Shown: positions 16,137 to 26,085 of the stretch, piece by piece | Position numbering within the stretch: position 1 is the stretch's first letter | Layout: each line of letters starts with the position of its first letter | Source: Streptomyces albireticuli | GTDB lineage: Bacteria; Actinomycetota; Actinomycetes; Streptomycetales; Streptomycetaceae | Direction: 5' to 3' | DNA: 64,000 nt | NCBI RefSeq assembly: GCF_002192455.1 | Contig: NZ_CP021744.1 | Location: 2,758,001 to 2,822,000, forward strand | The notes under the pieces: generated by a model | The model's input: only the letters and a program-made list of their open reading frames with translations | Told to the model about the DNA's origin: nothing | The model's database searches: none | Translations under genes and position numbers: made by a program

Positions 16137-17084
16137 TCAGCTCCAGGTCGGGCTCTGCGGCAGCGGCTCGCCGTACCAGAGCTCCAGCAGCCGGGCCGCG
16201 ATGGAGATGCCCGTCGGCGGCAGCACCTCGCCCGAGGCGAAGGCCGTGCGCAGGTCGTCCCGCGAGAACCAGCGGGCCTCGTGGATCTCCTCGCCGTCCA
16301 CCTGGATGTCGGAGGACGTGGCCCGCGCCATGAAGCCCAGCATCAGGCTGGACGGGAAGGGCCAGGGCTGGCTGGCGACGTACTCCACCTCGCCGACGAC
16401 CACGCCCGCCTCCTCGGCGACCTCCCGGCGGACCGCCTGCTCGATGGACTCGCCCGGCTCCACGAAGCCCGCGAGCGTCGAGAAGCGGCCCTCCGGCCAG
16501 TGCATCTGCCGGCCGAGCAGCGCCCGGTCGGCGTCGTCCGTGACCAGCATGATCACGGCCGGGTCGGTGCGCGGGTAGTGCTCGGCGCCACAGGCCGGGC
16601 AGCGGCGGATGTGGCCCGCTGCGGCCACCACCGTGCGCTCGCCGCAGCGCGAGCAGAAGCGGTGGAGCCGCTGCCAGTTCTCCAGCGCCACCGCGTGGAC
16701 GAGCAGGCCGGCGTCGCGCGGCGAGAGCAGCAGCCCCGCCTCGCGCAGCCCGGCGGCGCGCGCCGACTGGTCCATGCGGCCCGGCAGCGCGTCCTTCTGG
16801 AGCGCGAAATAGGCGATGCCGTCCTCGTCCTCGCCCAGGAAGTAGCGGTGCGTCTCCGTCACCGGCGCCTCGAAGGCGGGGGTCATGACGAGCTCGGTGC
16901 GGCCGTCGGGGGTGTCGTCGATCAGCGCCTGCCCCCCGGAGACCACGAACACCCGCGTGGAGGGGTGGCTCCAGGCGGCGGCCAGCCACGCCTCGTCCAG
17001 GCGGTGGTGCGCGGCGCGGTCGATGCCGCTGTCGCCGCTGAGCGTGATGGGCCGGGCGGCGGCGAGATCGGTCCAGGTGGTCAC
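16137..17084 (-). CDS. nudC: NAD(H) pyrophosphatase NudC
   Basis: A 315-residue NUDIX hydrolase that cleaves NADH to NMNH and AMP and can remove NAD caps from RNA. The zinc ribbon is CSRCGERT ... CPACG (about 134-155). The Nudix box GFVEPGESIEQAVRREVAEE continues as AGV. After the box comes the SQPWPFPSSLM stretch that defines NudC-type enzymes. The GTG at 17084 has GGAAG six bases upstream and fits family N-termini; a TTG at 17126 would add an unlikely extension. Confidence 0.92.
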   Translation of the reverse strand: MTTWTDLAAARPITLSGDSGIDRAAHHRLDEAWLAAAWSHPSTRVFVVSGGQALIDDTPDGRTELVMTPAFEAPVTETHRYFLGEDEDGIAYFALQKDALPGRMDQSARAAGLREAGLLLSPRDAGLLVHAVALENWQRLHRFCSRCGERTVVAAAGHIRRCPACGAEHYPRTDPAVIMLVTDDADRALLGRQMHWPEGRFSTLAGFVEPGESIEQAVRREVAEEAGVVVGEVEYVASQPWPFPSSLMLGFMARATSSDIQVDGEEIHEARWFSRDDLRTAFASGEVLPPTGISIAARLLELWYGEPLPQSPTWS

Positions 17085-17139
17085 GGCTGCTTCCAACTCC
17101 CCCTGCGAATGGTGGTGGTACGTCAAGGGCGGTGACGCG

Positions 17140-18540
17140 CTAACGGGCGCGCCCGGTCTCCGCGAGGTCGGTCCAGAGGTGGGCGGCGGTCTCGACGCCC
17201 TTCATGAGCAGGTCCAGCTCGACCTTCTCGTTGGGCGCGTGCCAGCCGTCCGAGGGCACCGAGATGCCCAGGAACAGCACCGGGACGCCGAGCACGTCCT
17301 GGAGGTCCGCGGCCGGGCCCGCGCCGCCCTCACGGGTGAAGAGGATCTCCTGCTCGAAGGCGCGCCCCATCGCCCGTACGACGGACTGGAGGTACGGGTG
17401 GTCGAGCGGGGTCAGGCAGGGGCGGGTGGCGCCCCAGAAGGTGATCTCGTGGCGGATGCCCGCCGGCAGGCGGTCGGCCACCCACTGGCGGACGGCCCGC
17501 TGTACGGCGTCGGCGTCCTGGCCCGCGACGAGCCGGAAGGACAGCTTCAGCTGGGCGGTGGACGGCACGATCGTCTTGCCGCCGGGGCCCTGGTAGCCGC
17601 CGCTGATGCCGTTGACCTCGGCGGTGGGGCGGGCCCAGATCCGCTCCAGGACGGTGCTCCCGGCCTCGCCGAGCGCGGCGTGCGAGTGGGCGGTGCGCAG
17701 CCAGCGCTTCTCGTCGAAGGGCAGCTGGGCGAAGAGCTCGCGCTCGTGGCCGGTCAGCTCGACGACGCCGTCGTAGAAGCCCGGGATCGCGACCCGGCGG
17801 TCCTCGTCGTGCAGGCCGGCGACCAGCCGGGCGGCCTCGGTGGCCGGGTTGGGCACGGCGCCGCCGAAGGTGCCGGAGTGGATGTCCTGGTCCGGCCCGT
17901 AGAGGTCGATCTGGCAGTCGGTGAGGCCGCGCATGCCCGTGCAGACGGTCGGGGTGTCCTCGGACCACATGCCGGTGTCGGAGACGATCACGGTGTCGCA
18001 GCCGAGCCGGCCGGCGTTCGCGCGGACGAGGTCGGCGAAGTGGGCCGAGCCCGACTCCTCCTCGCCCTCGATGAGCATCTTGAGGTTGACCTCGGGGGCC
18101 GTGCGGCCGGTGACGGCCAGGTGGGCGCGGACACCCAGCGTGTGGAAGAGGACCTGGCCCTTGTCGTCGGCCGCGCCGCGGCCGTACATCCGGCCGTCCT
18201 TGATCACGGGCTCGAAGGGCTCGGTGTGCCAGCCGTCCTCGCGGGCGGCGGGCTGGACGTCGTGGTGACCGTAGACGAGCACGGTCGGGGCGTCGGGGTC
18301 ACCCGAGGGCCACTCCGCGAACACCGCCGGGGCGCCACCGGTCTCCCAGATCTCGGCGGTCGGGAAACCGGTCTCCGCCAGCTTGGCGACCAGCCACTCC
18401 GCGCTGCGGCGGACGTCACCGGCGCGCGCGGGCTCGGCCGAGACCGACGGGATGCGGAGCCATTCGGCGAGGTCGTCGAGGAAGGCGGCGCGGTGGCCCT
18501 CTATAAACGCGCGGACGGCGCTGTCCGGTGAGTCGCTCAT
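17140..18540 (-). CDS. M20 family dipeptidase (CNDP-type)
   Basis: A 466-residue cytoplasmic metallopeptidase that cleaves dipeptides. Metal-binding and catalytic signatures are VYGHHDVQPA (about 90), GRGAADDKGQ, the catalytic EGEEESGS (about 155) and a late GISVPSDGWHAPNE motif supplying the final His. Length is normal for the family. The start is ATG 18540 near the end of adnB. Mycobacterial gene order does not include this gene here, so it looks like a lineage-specific insertion in the backbone. Confidence 0.92.
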   Translation of the reverse strand: MSDSPDSAVRAFIEGHRAAFLDDLAEWLRIPSVSAEPARAGDVRRSAEWLVAKLAETGFPTAEIWETGGAPAVFAEWPSGDPDAPTVLVYGHHDVQPAAREDGWHTEPFEPVIKDGRMYGRGAADDKGQVLFHTLGVRAHLAVTGRTAPEVNLKMLIEGEEESGSAHFADLVRANAGRLGCDTVIVSDTGMWSEDTPTVCTGMRGLTDCQIDLYGPDQDIHSGTFGGAVPNPATEAARLVAGLHDEDRRVAIPGFYDGVVELTGHERELFAQLPFDEKRWLRTAHSHAALGEAGSTVLERIWARPTAEVNGISGGYQGPGGKTIVPSTAQLKLSFRLVAGQDADAVQRAVRQWVADRLPAGIRHEITFWGATRPCLTPLDHPYLQSVVRAMGRAFEQEILFTREGGAGPAADLQDVLGVPVLFLGISVPSDGWHAPNEKVELDLLMKGVETAAHLWTDLAETGRAR

Positions 18541-18587
18541 GCCGTCGAGCCTATCCGGACACGCGGCGTGACCATGACCGGGCTTGC

Positions 18588-21500
18588 TCAACGCCGCTCC
18601 CCGAGCAGGAGTTCCTCCAGGCCCGCCCGGTCGGGCAGGCCGGCGGGGTGGACGGTCTCGCCGTCGCGCACGTAGACGAAGGCGGCGGTGACCGACGACA
18701 GGGGCAGGCCGTGGAGTTCGGCCCAGGCGACGCGGTAGATCGCGAGCTGGAGGGGGTCCGCGTCCTGGGTGCGGCCGGTCTTCCAGTCGACGATCTCGAA
18801 GGTGTCGCCCTCGGGGCCGCGCTCGCGGTAGACGGCGTCAATGCGGCCGCGGATCACTCGGCCCGAGAGGGTGAGCTGGAAGGGCACCTCCACGCGGTAA
18901 GGGGTGCGGCGGGCGTACGGGGTGCGCTCGAAGGCCTCCTTGAGCGCGGCGAGGTCCCGCTCGTCGGTGATCTCCTGGCCGGGCCCGTCGTACGCGTCGT
19001 CGTCGGCGCCCGGCAGTTCGTCGGGGCCGAGCAGGGGCAGCGGCAGCGCCTCGAAGCGGGACTCGACCCAGGCGTGGAAGCGGGTGCCGCGGCGCGCGGC
19101 GGGCTGCGGCGGCCGGGGCATGGGCCGGGCCAGCTCCCGCGCGAAGCCGTCCGGGTCGGCGGCGAGGCGGACGAGCTGGGTGGCGCTGAGGGACGACGGC
19201 AGGGCCACGTCGCGCACGCGCGCGCGTGCCCTGCGCAGCTCGCCCGCGAGGGCGTCCAGATCGCGGTCCCAGGAGCCGGCCAGCCGGGCCTCCTCGGGCG
19301 TCAGGGAGCTCCCCGCCGGCGGGCGGGGCGGCTGGGGCGGGGCCTGCCGGGGGGCGGGCAGCACGACGTCCGGGGCGGTGGCCGGGGTGCCGGCGGGCCG
19401 GACGGTCGCCAGGGCGTCCCAGTCGGCGGGCTCCGGCTCCTCCTCGAAAGGCTCGAAGGGGCCGTACTCCTCACCCTCCGGGTCGTCCTCGGGCGGGGGC
19501 GGCCAGTCGGGGTCGTGGGCGGGCCGCGTCTCCCCCGCCGCGTCGAGGGGCTCCTCCGCCAGGCGGTCGAGGTGCGCCCGGACGGCGGCCGCGGCCTCGG
19601 TACGGCGCGCGAAGGACGCCGGGTCCAGGGGCAGCGGCCAGGAGCGGTCCGTGTCCTGCTCGTCCAGGGCGGGGTTCTCGGCGCCCTCCTCCGGGGCGCC
19701 GGCCCAGACCTCGATCTCGCCGTGGCCCGCCTCGCAGTGCGCGCGCAGGGCCTCCAGGAAGGCGGACGGGCCGCGGGGCTTCTTCTGGCTGGGGCCCCAC
19801 CAGTGGCCGGAGCCCAGCAGCAGCGACCGGGGACGGGTGAAGGTGACGTAGCCGAGGCGGAGCTCCTCGATCCGCTGGTGTTCCTTCATGGCGGCCTTGA
19901 AGGCGGCCATGCCCTTGGCGTCCCAGCCGCCCTCCCCGGCCTCGGGCAGGGTGTCGGCGTCGCCGCGCAGGGCGTGCGGGAGGACCTTGGCCTGGGCCGT
20001 CCAGGACTCGCGGGCCTGCTCGCTGGGGAACGTCCTGGTGACGAGGCCGGGGACGGCGACCACGTCCCACTCCAGGCCCTTGGACTTGTGGGCGGTGAGG
20101 ACCTTGACGGTGTTCTCGCCGCCGGGCAGGGAGCTGTCGAGTCCCTTCTCGTACTGCGCGGCGGTGCGCAGGAAGCCGAGGAAGGCCAGGAGCGTGGCCT
20201 CGCCGTCGACGGCGGCGAAGCCCGCGGCGATGTCCAGGAACTGCGCGAGGGTCTCGCGCCGGCGGGCGGCCAGGGCGTGCGGCGACGCCGAGAGCTCGAC
20301 CTCCAGGCCGGTGGTGGCGAGCACCCGGTGGAGGACGTCCATGAGTGGGTCGGCCAGCGCGCGCCGCAGGTCGCGCAGCTCCGCCGCGAGGCGGGCGAAG
20401 CGGACGCGGGCGTCGGCCGAGAACGGCAGGCCGTCGTCGGCGCCCTCGGCCAGCAGGAAGGTGTCGAGGGCGTCGGCGAGGGAGATCACCTCGGCGGGGT
20501 CGACGCCTTCCACGGCCTCGGCGAGCCTGCGGTCGGGATCGGATCCCGTGCTGCCGTAAGGCACGAGCGTACGGGCGCGGCGGCCCAGCAGGGCGAGGTC
20601 GCGGGCGCCGATCCGCCAGCGCGGGCCGATCAGGAGCCGGACGAGCGCGGCGTTGGCCGTGGGGTCCTGGAGCACCTCGCAGACGGCGACGAGGTCGGCG
20701 ATCTCGGGCAGGTGCAGCAGGCCGGAGAGGCCGACGACCTCCACGGGCAGGTCGCGCTCCACGAGCGCGGCCTGGATCTCCGCGAAGTCCGTGGCGGTGC
20801 GGCACAGGACTGCGATGTCGCCGGGGCGGGTGCCCGTGCGCACCAGGTGGGCGAGGGATTCCGCGAGCCAGTCCAGCTCCTCGGCGTGGGTGGGCAGCAG
20901 GGCGCAGCGCACCACCCCCTCCCGCTCGGCGCCGGGGGCCGGCCGCAGCGCCTCGACGCCCTCGTGGCGGGCGCGGAGCTCGGCGGCCAGGCCGTTGGCC
21001 AGGCCGAGGAGGCGGCCGCCGCTGCGGCGGTTCTCGCTGAGCGCGAACCGCTGGGCGGGGCGGCCGTCGGCGTACGGGAAGTGGAGCGGGAAGTCGTCGA
21101 GGTTGGCCACGGAGGCGCCGCGCCAGCCGTAGATGGCCTGGCAGGGGTCGCCGACGGCGGTGACGGCGTGGCCCGTGCCGCCGCCGAAGAGGCCGGACAG
21201 CAGGAGCCGCTGGGCGACGGAGGTGTCCTGGTACTCGTCGAGGAGGACGACGGCGAACTGCTCGCGCAGGATGCGGCCGACCTCGGGGCGGGTGAGGGCG
21301 AGCTCGGCGGAGCGGGCGATCTGGTCGCCGAAGTCCAGGAGATCCCGGCGGGCCTTCTCGCGGCGGTAGGCCTCGACCAGCTCCAGGAGTTCGAGGCGGG
21401 CGCGGGCGGCCTCGGGGATCTTGCGCAGGTCGGCGTTGGAGAGCCGGGCGCCCTCCAGGGCGGCCAGCAGCGCGGTGTCGTGGGCGCGGAGCTCCTCGGG

Positions 21501-22103
21501 CCGTACGAGGTGCTCGGCGAGCTCTCCGTCGAGCGCGAGGAGATCGGGGACGAGGTCGCCGAAGGAGCGGGTGAGCGCCGGGTAGGGGCCGGGCGAGGTG
21601 CGCAGGACCCGGGCGGCGAGCTGGAAGCGGGTGGCGTCGGCGAGCAGCCGGGTGCCGGGCTCCAGGCCGATGCGCAGGCCGTGCTCCTTGAGGAGGCGCC
21701 CGGCGAAGGCGTGGTAGGTGGAGATCTGGGGGTCGCCGGGGGCCTGGTCGGGGTCGGCGGGGACCTCGGCGGAGCCGGTGACGCCCGCCTCGGCGAGGGC
21801 CTTGCGCACCCGCTCGGACAGCTCGCCGGCCGCCTTGTTGGTGAACGTCAGGCCGAGGACCTGCTCGGGCGCGACCTGTCCGGTGCCGACCAGCCAGACC
21901 ACCCGGGCGGCCATCACCGTGGTCTTGCCGGACCCGGCGCCGGCCACGATGACCTGCGGGGCGGGCGGCGCGGTGATGCAGGCCGTCTGCTCCGGGGTGA
22001 ACGGGATGCCGAGGAGCTCCTTGAGCTGCTCGGGGTCGGTCAGGCGCGGGGTCACGGCATCCACGCTAACGGGCCCCACCGACAGCGGGTCGTCGCGCGT
22101 CAT
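18588..22103 (-). CDS. adnB: AdnB-type helicase-nuclease subunit
   Basis: An 1171-residue protein with an N-terminal UvrD-like motor (Walker A AGAGSGKTTV at about residues 53-62; LLDEYQDTSVAQR as motif II) and a C-terminal RecB-family nuclease module with GRIDAVYRERG and the catalytic EIVDWKTGRTQ. With AdnA it forms the actinobacterial RecBCD/AddAB counterpart that resects double-strand breaks. The ATG at 22103 overlaps the adnA stop (ATGA), so the two subunits are translationally coupled, as expected for a heterodimer. No cysteine cluster is seen in this subunit's nuclease module. Confidence 0.93.
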   Translation of the reverse strand: MTRDDPLSVGPVSVDAVTPRLTDPEQLKELLGIPFTPEQTACITAPPAPQVIVAGAGSGKTTVMAARVVWLVGTGQVAPEQVLGLTFTNKAAGELSERVRKALAEAGVTGSAEVPADPDQAPGDPQISTYHAFAGRLLKEHGLRIGLEPGTRLLADATRFQLAARVLRTSPGPYPALTRSFGDLVPDLLALDGELAEHLVRPEELRAHDTALLAALEGARLSNADLRKIPEAARARLELLELVEAYRREKARRDLLDFGDQIARSAELALTRPEVGRILREQFAVVLLDEYQDTSVAQRLLLSGLFGGGTGHAVTAVGDPCQAIYGWRGASVANLDDFPLHFPYADGRPAQRFALSENRRSGGRLLGLANGLAAELRARHEGVEALRPAPGAEREGVVRCALLPTHAEELDWLAESLAHLVRTGTRPGDIAVLCRTATDFAEIQAALVERDLPVEVVGLSGLLHLPEIADLVAVCEVLQDPTANAALVRLLIGPRWRIGARDLALLGRRARTLVPYGSTGSDPDRRLAEAVEGVDPAEVISLADALDTFLLAEGADDGLPFSADARVRFARLAAELRDLRRALADPLMDVLHRVLATTGLEVELSASPHALAARRRETLAQFLDIAAGFAAVDGEATLLAFLGFLRTAAQYEKGLDSSLPGGENTVKVLTAHKSKGLEWDVVAVPGLVTRTFPSEQARESWTAQAKVLPHALRGDADTLPEAGEGGWDAKGMAAFKAAMKEHQRIEELRLGYVTFTRPRSLLLGSGHWWGPSQKKPRGPSAFLEALRAHCEAGHGEIEVWAGAPEEGAENPALDEQDTDRSWPLPLDPASFARRTEAAAAVRAHLDRLAEEPLDAAGETRPAHDPDWPPPPEDDPEGEEYGPFEPFEEEPEPADWDALATVRPAGTPATAPDVVLPAPRQAPPQPPRPPAGSSLTPEEARLAGSWDRDLDALAGELRRARARVRDVALPSSLSATQLVRLAADPDGFARELARPMPRPPQPAARRGTRFHAWVESRFEALPLPLLGPDELPGADDDAYDGPGQEITDERDLAALKEAFERTPYARRTPYRVEVPFQLTLSGRVIRGRIDAVYRERGPEGDTFEIVDWKTGRTQDADPLQLAIYRVAWAELHGLPLSSVTAAFVYVRDGETVHPAGLPDRAGLEELLLGERR

Positions 22104-25100
22104 TCGACGATCTGCCTGCCCTCGGGGCGGGCGGAGCAGGACGCGCGGAAGGAGCAGTGGGCGCAGTGCTGGCCGGGGCGCGGGGAGAAACGCTCCTCCA
22201 GGACCCGCCCGGCGGCCTCGGCGAGCAGCTCGCCGATCCACTCCCCGTCGCCGACCGGCTCCTGCGCCTGCACCTTGGGGACGGTGTCCCCGCCGTCCCG
22301 CTTCGCGGCGCCCTGCCGGAGCTGGACGAGCTCGGCGCCGCCCGCAGCGGGGCGGGCGCCGCCGAAGAGGCCGTCGACGGCGCCGTGCTCGACTGCCAGC
22401 TGGTAGACGGCCAGCTGCGGGTGGCGTTCGACGTCGCCCGCGGAGACCGGGCTCTTGCCGGTCTTGAAGTCGACGACGTAGGCGCGGCCGTGCCGGTCGG
22501 CCTCCACGCGGTCCATGGAGCCCCGGATGCGCACCAGGTGATCGGCGGCCTTGAGGGTCACGTCGAAGTCGTGCTCGGTCGCGACGGCCGACCGGCCGCC
22601 GCGCTCCATGACGTGCCAGCGCAGGAAGCGCTCCAGGGCCGCGCGGGCGTTCTCCTTCTCCTGCGTGGACTTCCAGGGGGCGTCGAAGGCGAGCGCGTCC
22701 CAGACGGAGTCGAGGCGCTCCATGAGGACGGCGAGGTCGGCCGGGGTGCGGCCGGAGGCGACCTCGTCGGCGAGGACGTGCACGACGTTGCCGAACCCCT
22801 GGGCGGCCGTGGCCGGGGCGTCCGCCTTCACCTCGCGGCCGAGGAACCACTGGAGCGAGCAGGAGCCGGAGCCGCCCGCCAGCTGGCCGAGCGCCGAGCC
22901 GGAGAGCGCGAGGGGGTGGTCGCGGTCGCGCAGCGGCACCTCGCTGTGCGTGGGCGCGTGCAGGCCCCACCAGCGGTCGGGGTGGGCGGCCGGTACGAGC
23001 GGCTGGCCCTCCTCGTCGCGCAGCGCGGCCAGCCGGGCGAGCCGTTCGGCGGCGGCGGCGCGCAGGGCGTCCGAGGCGGCGGGGTCGACGGTGGTGGCCC
23101 GCAGCTCGGCCACCAGGGCCGCCACGGCCAGCGGGCGGCGCGGGCGCTGGGTGACGTCGACGGGCTCGGTGCCGAGCTCGGCGAGGAACCGCGACGGCTG
23201 GTCGCCGTCCTCGGCCGCCGCCTTGACGGCGGTGACGACCAGGCGGTCGCGGGCGCGGGTGGCGGCCACGTAGAACAGGCGGCGCTCCTCGGCGAGGAGC
23301 GCGCCGGGGCTGAGCGGTTCGGCGAGGCCGTCCCGTCCGATGCGGTCGGCCTCCAGGAGCGAGCCACGGCGCCGCAGGTCGGGCCAGAGGCCCTCCTGGA
23401 CGCCCGCGACGACGACGAGCCGCCACTCCAGGCCCTTGGAGCGGTGTGCGGTCATCAGCCTTACGGCGTCGGGGCGCACGGCTTTGCGCGTAAGGACGTC
23501 GGCCGCTATGTCCTGGGCCTCCAGTTCGTCCAGGAAGTTCAGGGCGCCGCGGCCGCCGGTGCGGTCCTCCGCGCGCGCGGCGGTCTCGAACAGCGCGCAC
23601 ACGGCGTCCAGGTCGCGGTCGGCGTTGCGGCCGGCGGCACCGCCGCGGTGCGCGGAGCGCTGGAGGCGGTCCGGCCAGGAGGTGCCGTTCCAGAGCGCCC
23701 AGAGGGCCTCCTCGGCCGTTCCGCCCGCCGCGAGGATCTCGCGGACGCGCCGCAGGAGCTTGCCGAGGACCTGGGCGCCCCGCGCGTACGAGCGGGCGTG
23801 CGCCGTGAGTCGCTCGGGCTCCGCGAGAGCCTCGGCGATGAGGGCGTCGGACGGCCGGGGCACGTCGGCGCCGGCGGCCCGCTCCTCGTCCCGGAGCGCG
23901 CGCCCGAGCCGCCGCAGGTCGGCGCCGTCCATCCCGCCGAGGGGGGAGGTGAGCAGGGTGAGGGCGGTCTCGGCGTCGAGCCAGGGCGTCCCGGCGTCCT
24001 CCGCCGGGCCGCCTTCCGCGGAGGAGACATGGGCGGGGTCGGGGCGGTCGGCGACGTCCGGGGCGTCCGGGGCGTCCGGGGCGTCCGGGGCGTCCGGGGC
24101 GTCCGGGGCGTCCGGGGCGTCCGGGGCGTCCGGGGCCGGTCTACCACCAGCGCCGTCCGTGCCGCGGGAAGGCACCTCAGAGGCGTCGGCGTCGTCGGAG
24201 GTGCCGGCGTCGTCGGAGGTCTCGGACGCGTCGCCGACGCCCCGGGTGCCGGAATCGCTGTCGGCCGGATCCGCCTCCCCATGGGCGCGGGTGGTCACGG
24301 CCGCAGCCTCGCCCGCTCCACCGCCGACGGGCCCCGCCACGTGCCCCGCGTCCGCCGGGCGACCGGCTTCCGGTCGGCTGTGCGCGGCCGTCCCGGCAGG
24401 GGGCGTGCCGGCCGAGCCCTCCGTACGAGCACCCGGAACCGCCCCTTCGGGCGCCCTTACGGGCGCACCCGCCTCCGCGACCGCCCTCAAGGCCGTCAGC
24501 AGGGGGGCCACCGCCGGTTCGTGGCGCAGGGGGATGTCGTCGCCGTCCGTCTCGACGGGGACGCCCGCCGAGGTCAGGGCGCGGCGGAGAGCGGGCAGGG
24601 AGCGGGCGCCGGCGCGGACGAGGACCGCCATGTCGTGCCAGGGGACGCCGTCCTCCAGGTGCGCGCGGCGCAGGATGTCGGCGATGTTGTCGACCTCGGC
24701 GCCGGCCGTCGGGTAGGTGTACGCCTCCACCCGGCCGCCCTCGCGCACGGCGGCGAGCTCCCGGTGGGCGCGTACGGCCCGGGCGGGGAGGCGGGTGAGC
24801 GGCATCCGGCCGGTGAGCAGCCGGGTGGCGGCGAGGACGTGCGCGGCGGAGCGGCGCGAGGTGGTCAGCACCTCGACGGGCGCGGGGGTGCCGTCCCGGC
24901 GCGGGAACGCGTCGGGGAACTCCAGGATGCCGTTGACGTCGGCACCGCGGAAGGCGTAGATCGACTGGTCCGGGTCGCCGAAGGCGACCAGCGTCCGGCC
25001 GCCGCCCGCGAGCGCGCGCAGCAGCCGCGCCTGGGCGGCGTCGGTGTCCTGGTACTCGTCGACGAAGACGGCGTCGTACCGCAGCGCCAGGTCCGCGGCG

Positions 25101-25855
25101 ACCTCGGGACGCTCGGCGAGCAGCACGGCGCGGTGGACGAGCTCGGCGTAGTCGAGCACACCCCGGGCGTCGAGGACGTCGAGGTACTCCGCGAGGAAGG
25201 AGGCGGCGGCGGCCCAGTCGGGCCGGCCGGTGCGGTGGGCGAAGTCACCGAGGGCGCCGGGGCCGAGTCCGAGCTCGCGGCTGCGGGCGAGGACGGCGCG
25301 GACCTCGTCGGCGAACCCCCGGGTGGTCAGGCAGGCCCGCAGCTCGTCGGGCCAGGTCACATGGGCGCGCCCGGCCCGTTCCAGCTCGGCCTGGCCGGCG
25401 AGCAGCTCGCGGACGACGGTGTCCTGCTCGGGGCCGGACAGCAGGCGCAGCGGGTCGATGAAGAGGTCCACGTCCTGGTGGGCGCGGACCAGGGCGTAGC
25501 AGTACGAGTGGAAGGTCGTGGCCCGCGGCCCCTGGATCCCGCCCAGGCGGCCAAGGCGATCAGCCATGCGGTCGCGCAGCTCGACGGCGGCCTTACGGCT
25601 GAAGGTCAGCACGAGGATCCGCTCCGGGTCGGTGCCCCGCCGCACCCGCTCCGCGACCGCCTCGACCAGCGTCGTGGTCTTCCCCGTGCCCGGTCCCGCG
25701 AGGACCAGCAGCGGCCCGTGCCCGTGGTCAACCACCGCGCGCTGGCGTGCGTCCAGCTCAGGAGGGGCCGAGGGGCCCGGCCGGGTGCGGACGAGCCGGT
25801 ACGTACCCGTGGGGTGCGACGGGCGGGTCGCGCCGGGCGGAAGGGAGGAGCTCAC
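22100..25855 (-). CDS. adnA: AdnA-type helicase-nuclease subunit
   Basis: A 1251-residue partner of AdnB. Walker A is AGPGTGKTTT (about 53-62), motif II VFVDEYQDTDAAQ, and the C-terminal nuclease has GSMDRVEADRHG and VVDFKTGKSP. Four cysteines, one in GSCSLQWF and three in CAHCSFRASC at the extreme C-terminus, match an AddB-type iron-sulfur nuclease. Between about residues 465 and 640 there is a low-complexity Ala/Asp/Pro/Gly insertion that includes a DAP repeat (see 24060-24131) and is not part of the helicase fold. The start is GTG 25855 with a weak ribosome site; an exact start is uncertain by a few codons. Confidence 0.92.
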   Translation of the reverse strand: MSSSLPPGATRPSHPTGTYRLVRTRPGPSAPPELDARQRAVVDHGHGPLLVLAGPGTGKTTTLVEAVAERVRRGTDPERILVLTFSRKAAVELRDRMADRLGRLGGIQGPRATTFHSYCYALVRAHQDVDLFIDPLRLLSGPEQDTVVRELLAGQAELERAGRAHVTWPDELRACLTTRGFADEVRAVLARSRELGLGPGALGDFAHRTGRPDWAAAASFLAEYLDVLDARGVLDYAELVHRAVLLAERPEVAADLALRYDAVFVDEYQDTDAAQARLLRALAGGGRTLVAFGDPDQSIYAFRGADVNGILEFPDAFPRRDGTPAPVEVLTTSRRSAAHVLAATRLLTGRMPLTRLPARAVRAHRELAAVREGGRVEAYTYPTAGAEVDNIADILRRAHLEDGVPWHDMAVLVRAGARSLPALRRALTSAGVPVETDGDDIPLRHEPAVAPLLTALRAVAEAGAPVRAPEGAVPGARTEGSAGTPPAGTAAHSRPEAGRPADAGHVAGPVGGGAGEAAAVTTRAHGEADPADSDSGTRGVGDASETSDDAGTSDDADASEVPSRGTDGAGGRPAPDAPDAPDAPDAPDAPDAPDAPDAPDVADRPDPAHVSSAEGGPAEDAGTPWLDAETALTLLTSPLGGMDGADLRRLGRALRDEERAAGADVPRPSDALIAEALAEPERLTAHARSYARGAQVLGKLLRRVREILAAGGTAEEALWALWNGTSWPDRLQRSAHRGGAAGRNADRDLDAVCALFETAARAEDRTGGRGALNFLDELEAQDIAADVLTRKAVRPDAVRLMTAHRSKGLEWRLVVVAGVQEGLWPDLRRRGSLLEADRIGRDGLAEPLSPGALLAEERRLFYVAATRARDRLVVTAVKAAAEDGDQPSRFLAELGTEPVDVTQRPRRPLAVAALVAELRATTVDPAASDALRAAAAERLARLAALRDEEGQPLVPAAHPDRWWGLHAPTHSEVPLRDRDHPLALSGSALGQLAGGSGSCSLQWFLGREVKADAPATAAQGFGNVVHVLADEVASGRTPADLAVLMERLDSVWDALAFDAPWKSTQEKENARAALERFLRWHVMERGGRSAVATEHDFDVTLKAADHLVRIRGSMDRVEADRHGRAYVVDFKTGKSPVSAGDVERHPQLAVYQLAVEHGAVDGLFGGARPAAGGAELVQLRQGAAKRDGGDTVPKVQAQEPVGDGEWIGELLAEAAGRVLEERFSPRPGQHCAHCSFRASCSARPEGRQIVE
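24060..24131. repeat. 9-bp tandem repeat inside adnA
   Basis: Eight perfect copies of GGGGCGTCC are in frame and encode a run of Asp-Ala-Pro in the low-complexity insertion of AdnA. A truncated ninth copy precedes them. The length is a multiple of three, so copy-number change would not shift the frame. Confidence 0.9.
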
Positions 25856-26085
25856 GTGGGTTGCCGGTCCTGGTGGGGGTGCGGGGGGTCGTGCGTCGGT
25901 GGGTGCCGGAGGTCCGGGCGGGGGACCTGGGAGTGACGGCGGCTACCGACGCTACGCCAGCCGGCCACCGGGGCGCAGGGTGTCCGGGGAGCCGGGACAC
26001 GGCTGTCGGGGCCTCACCCGTTCGGGTCGGCCCTTGGGAGGAGCGGCCACGGAGTGGTCCCGCGACACCCCGGCGGCGGATCCTG

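Noticed and set aside
18528..25936. Very long open frames on the plus strand opposite adnB and adnA
   Set aside because: They mirror the GC3 pattern of the true genes and encode repetitive Arg/Gly/Ala text without domains; adnA and adnB have complete motifs.
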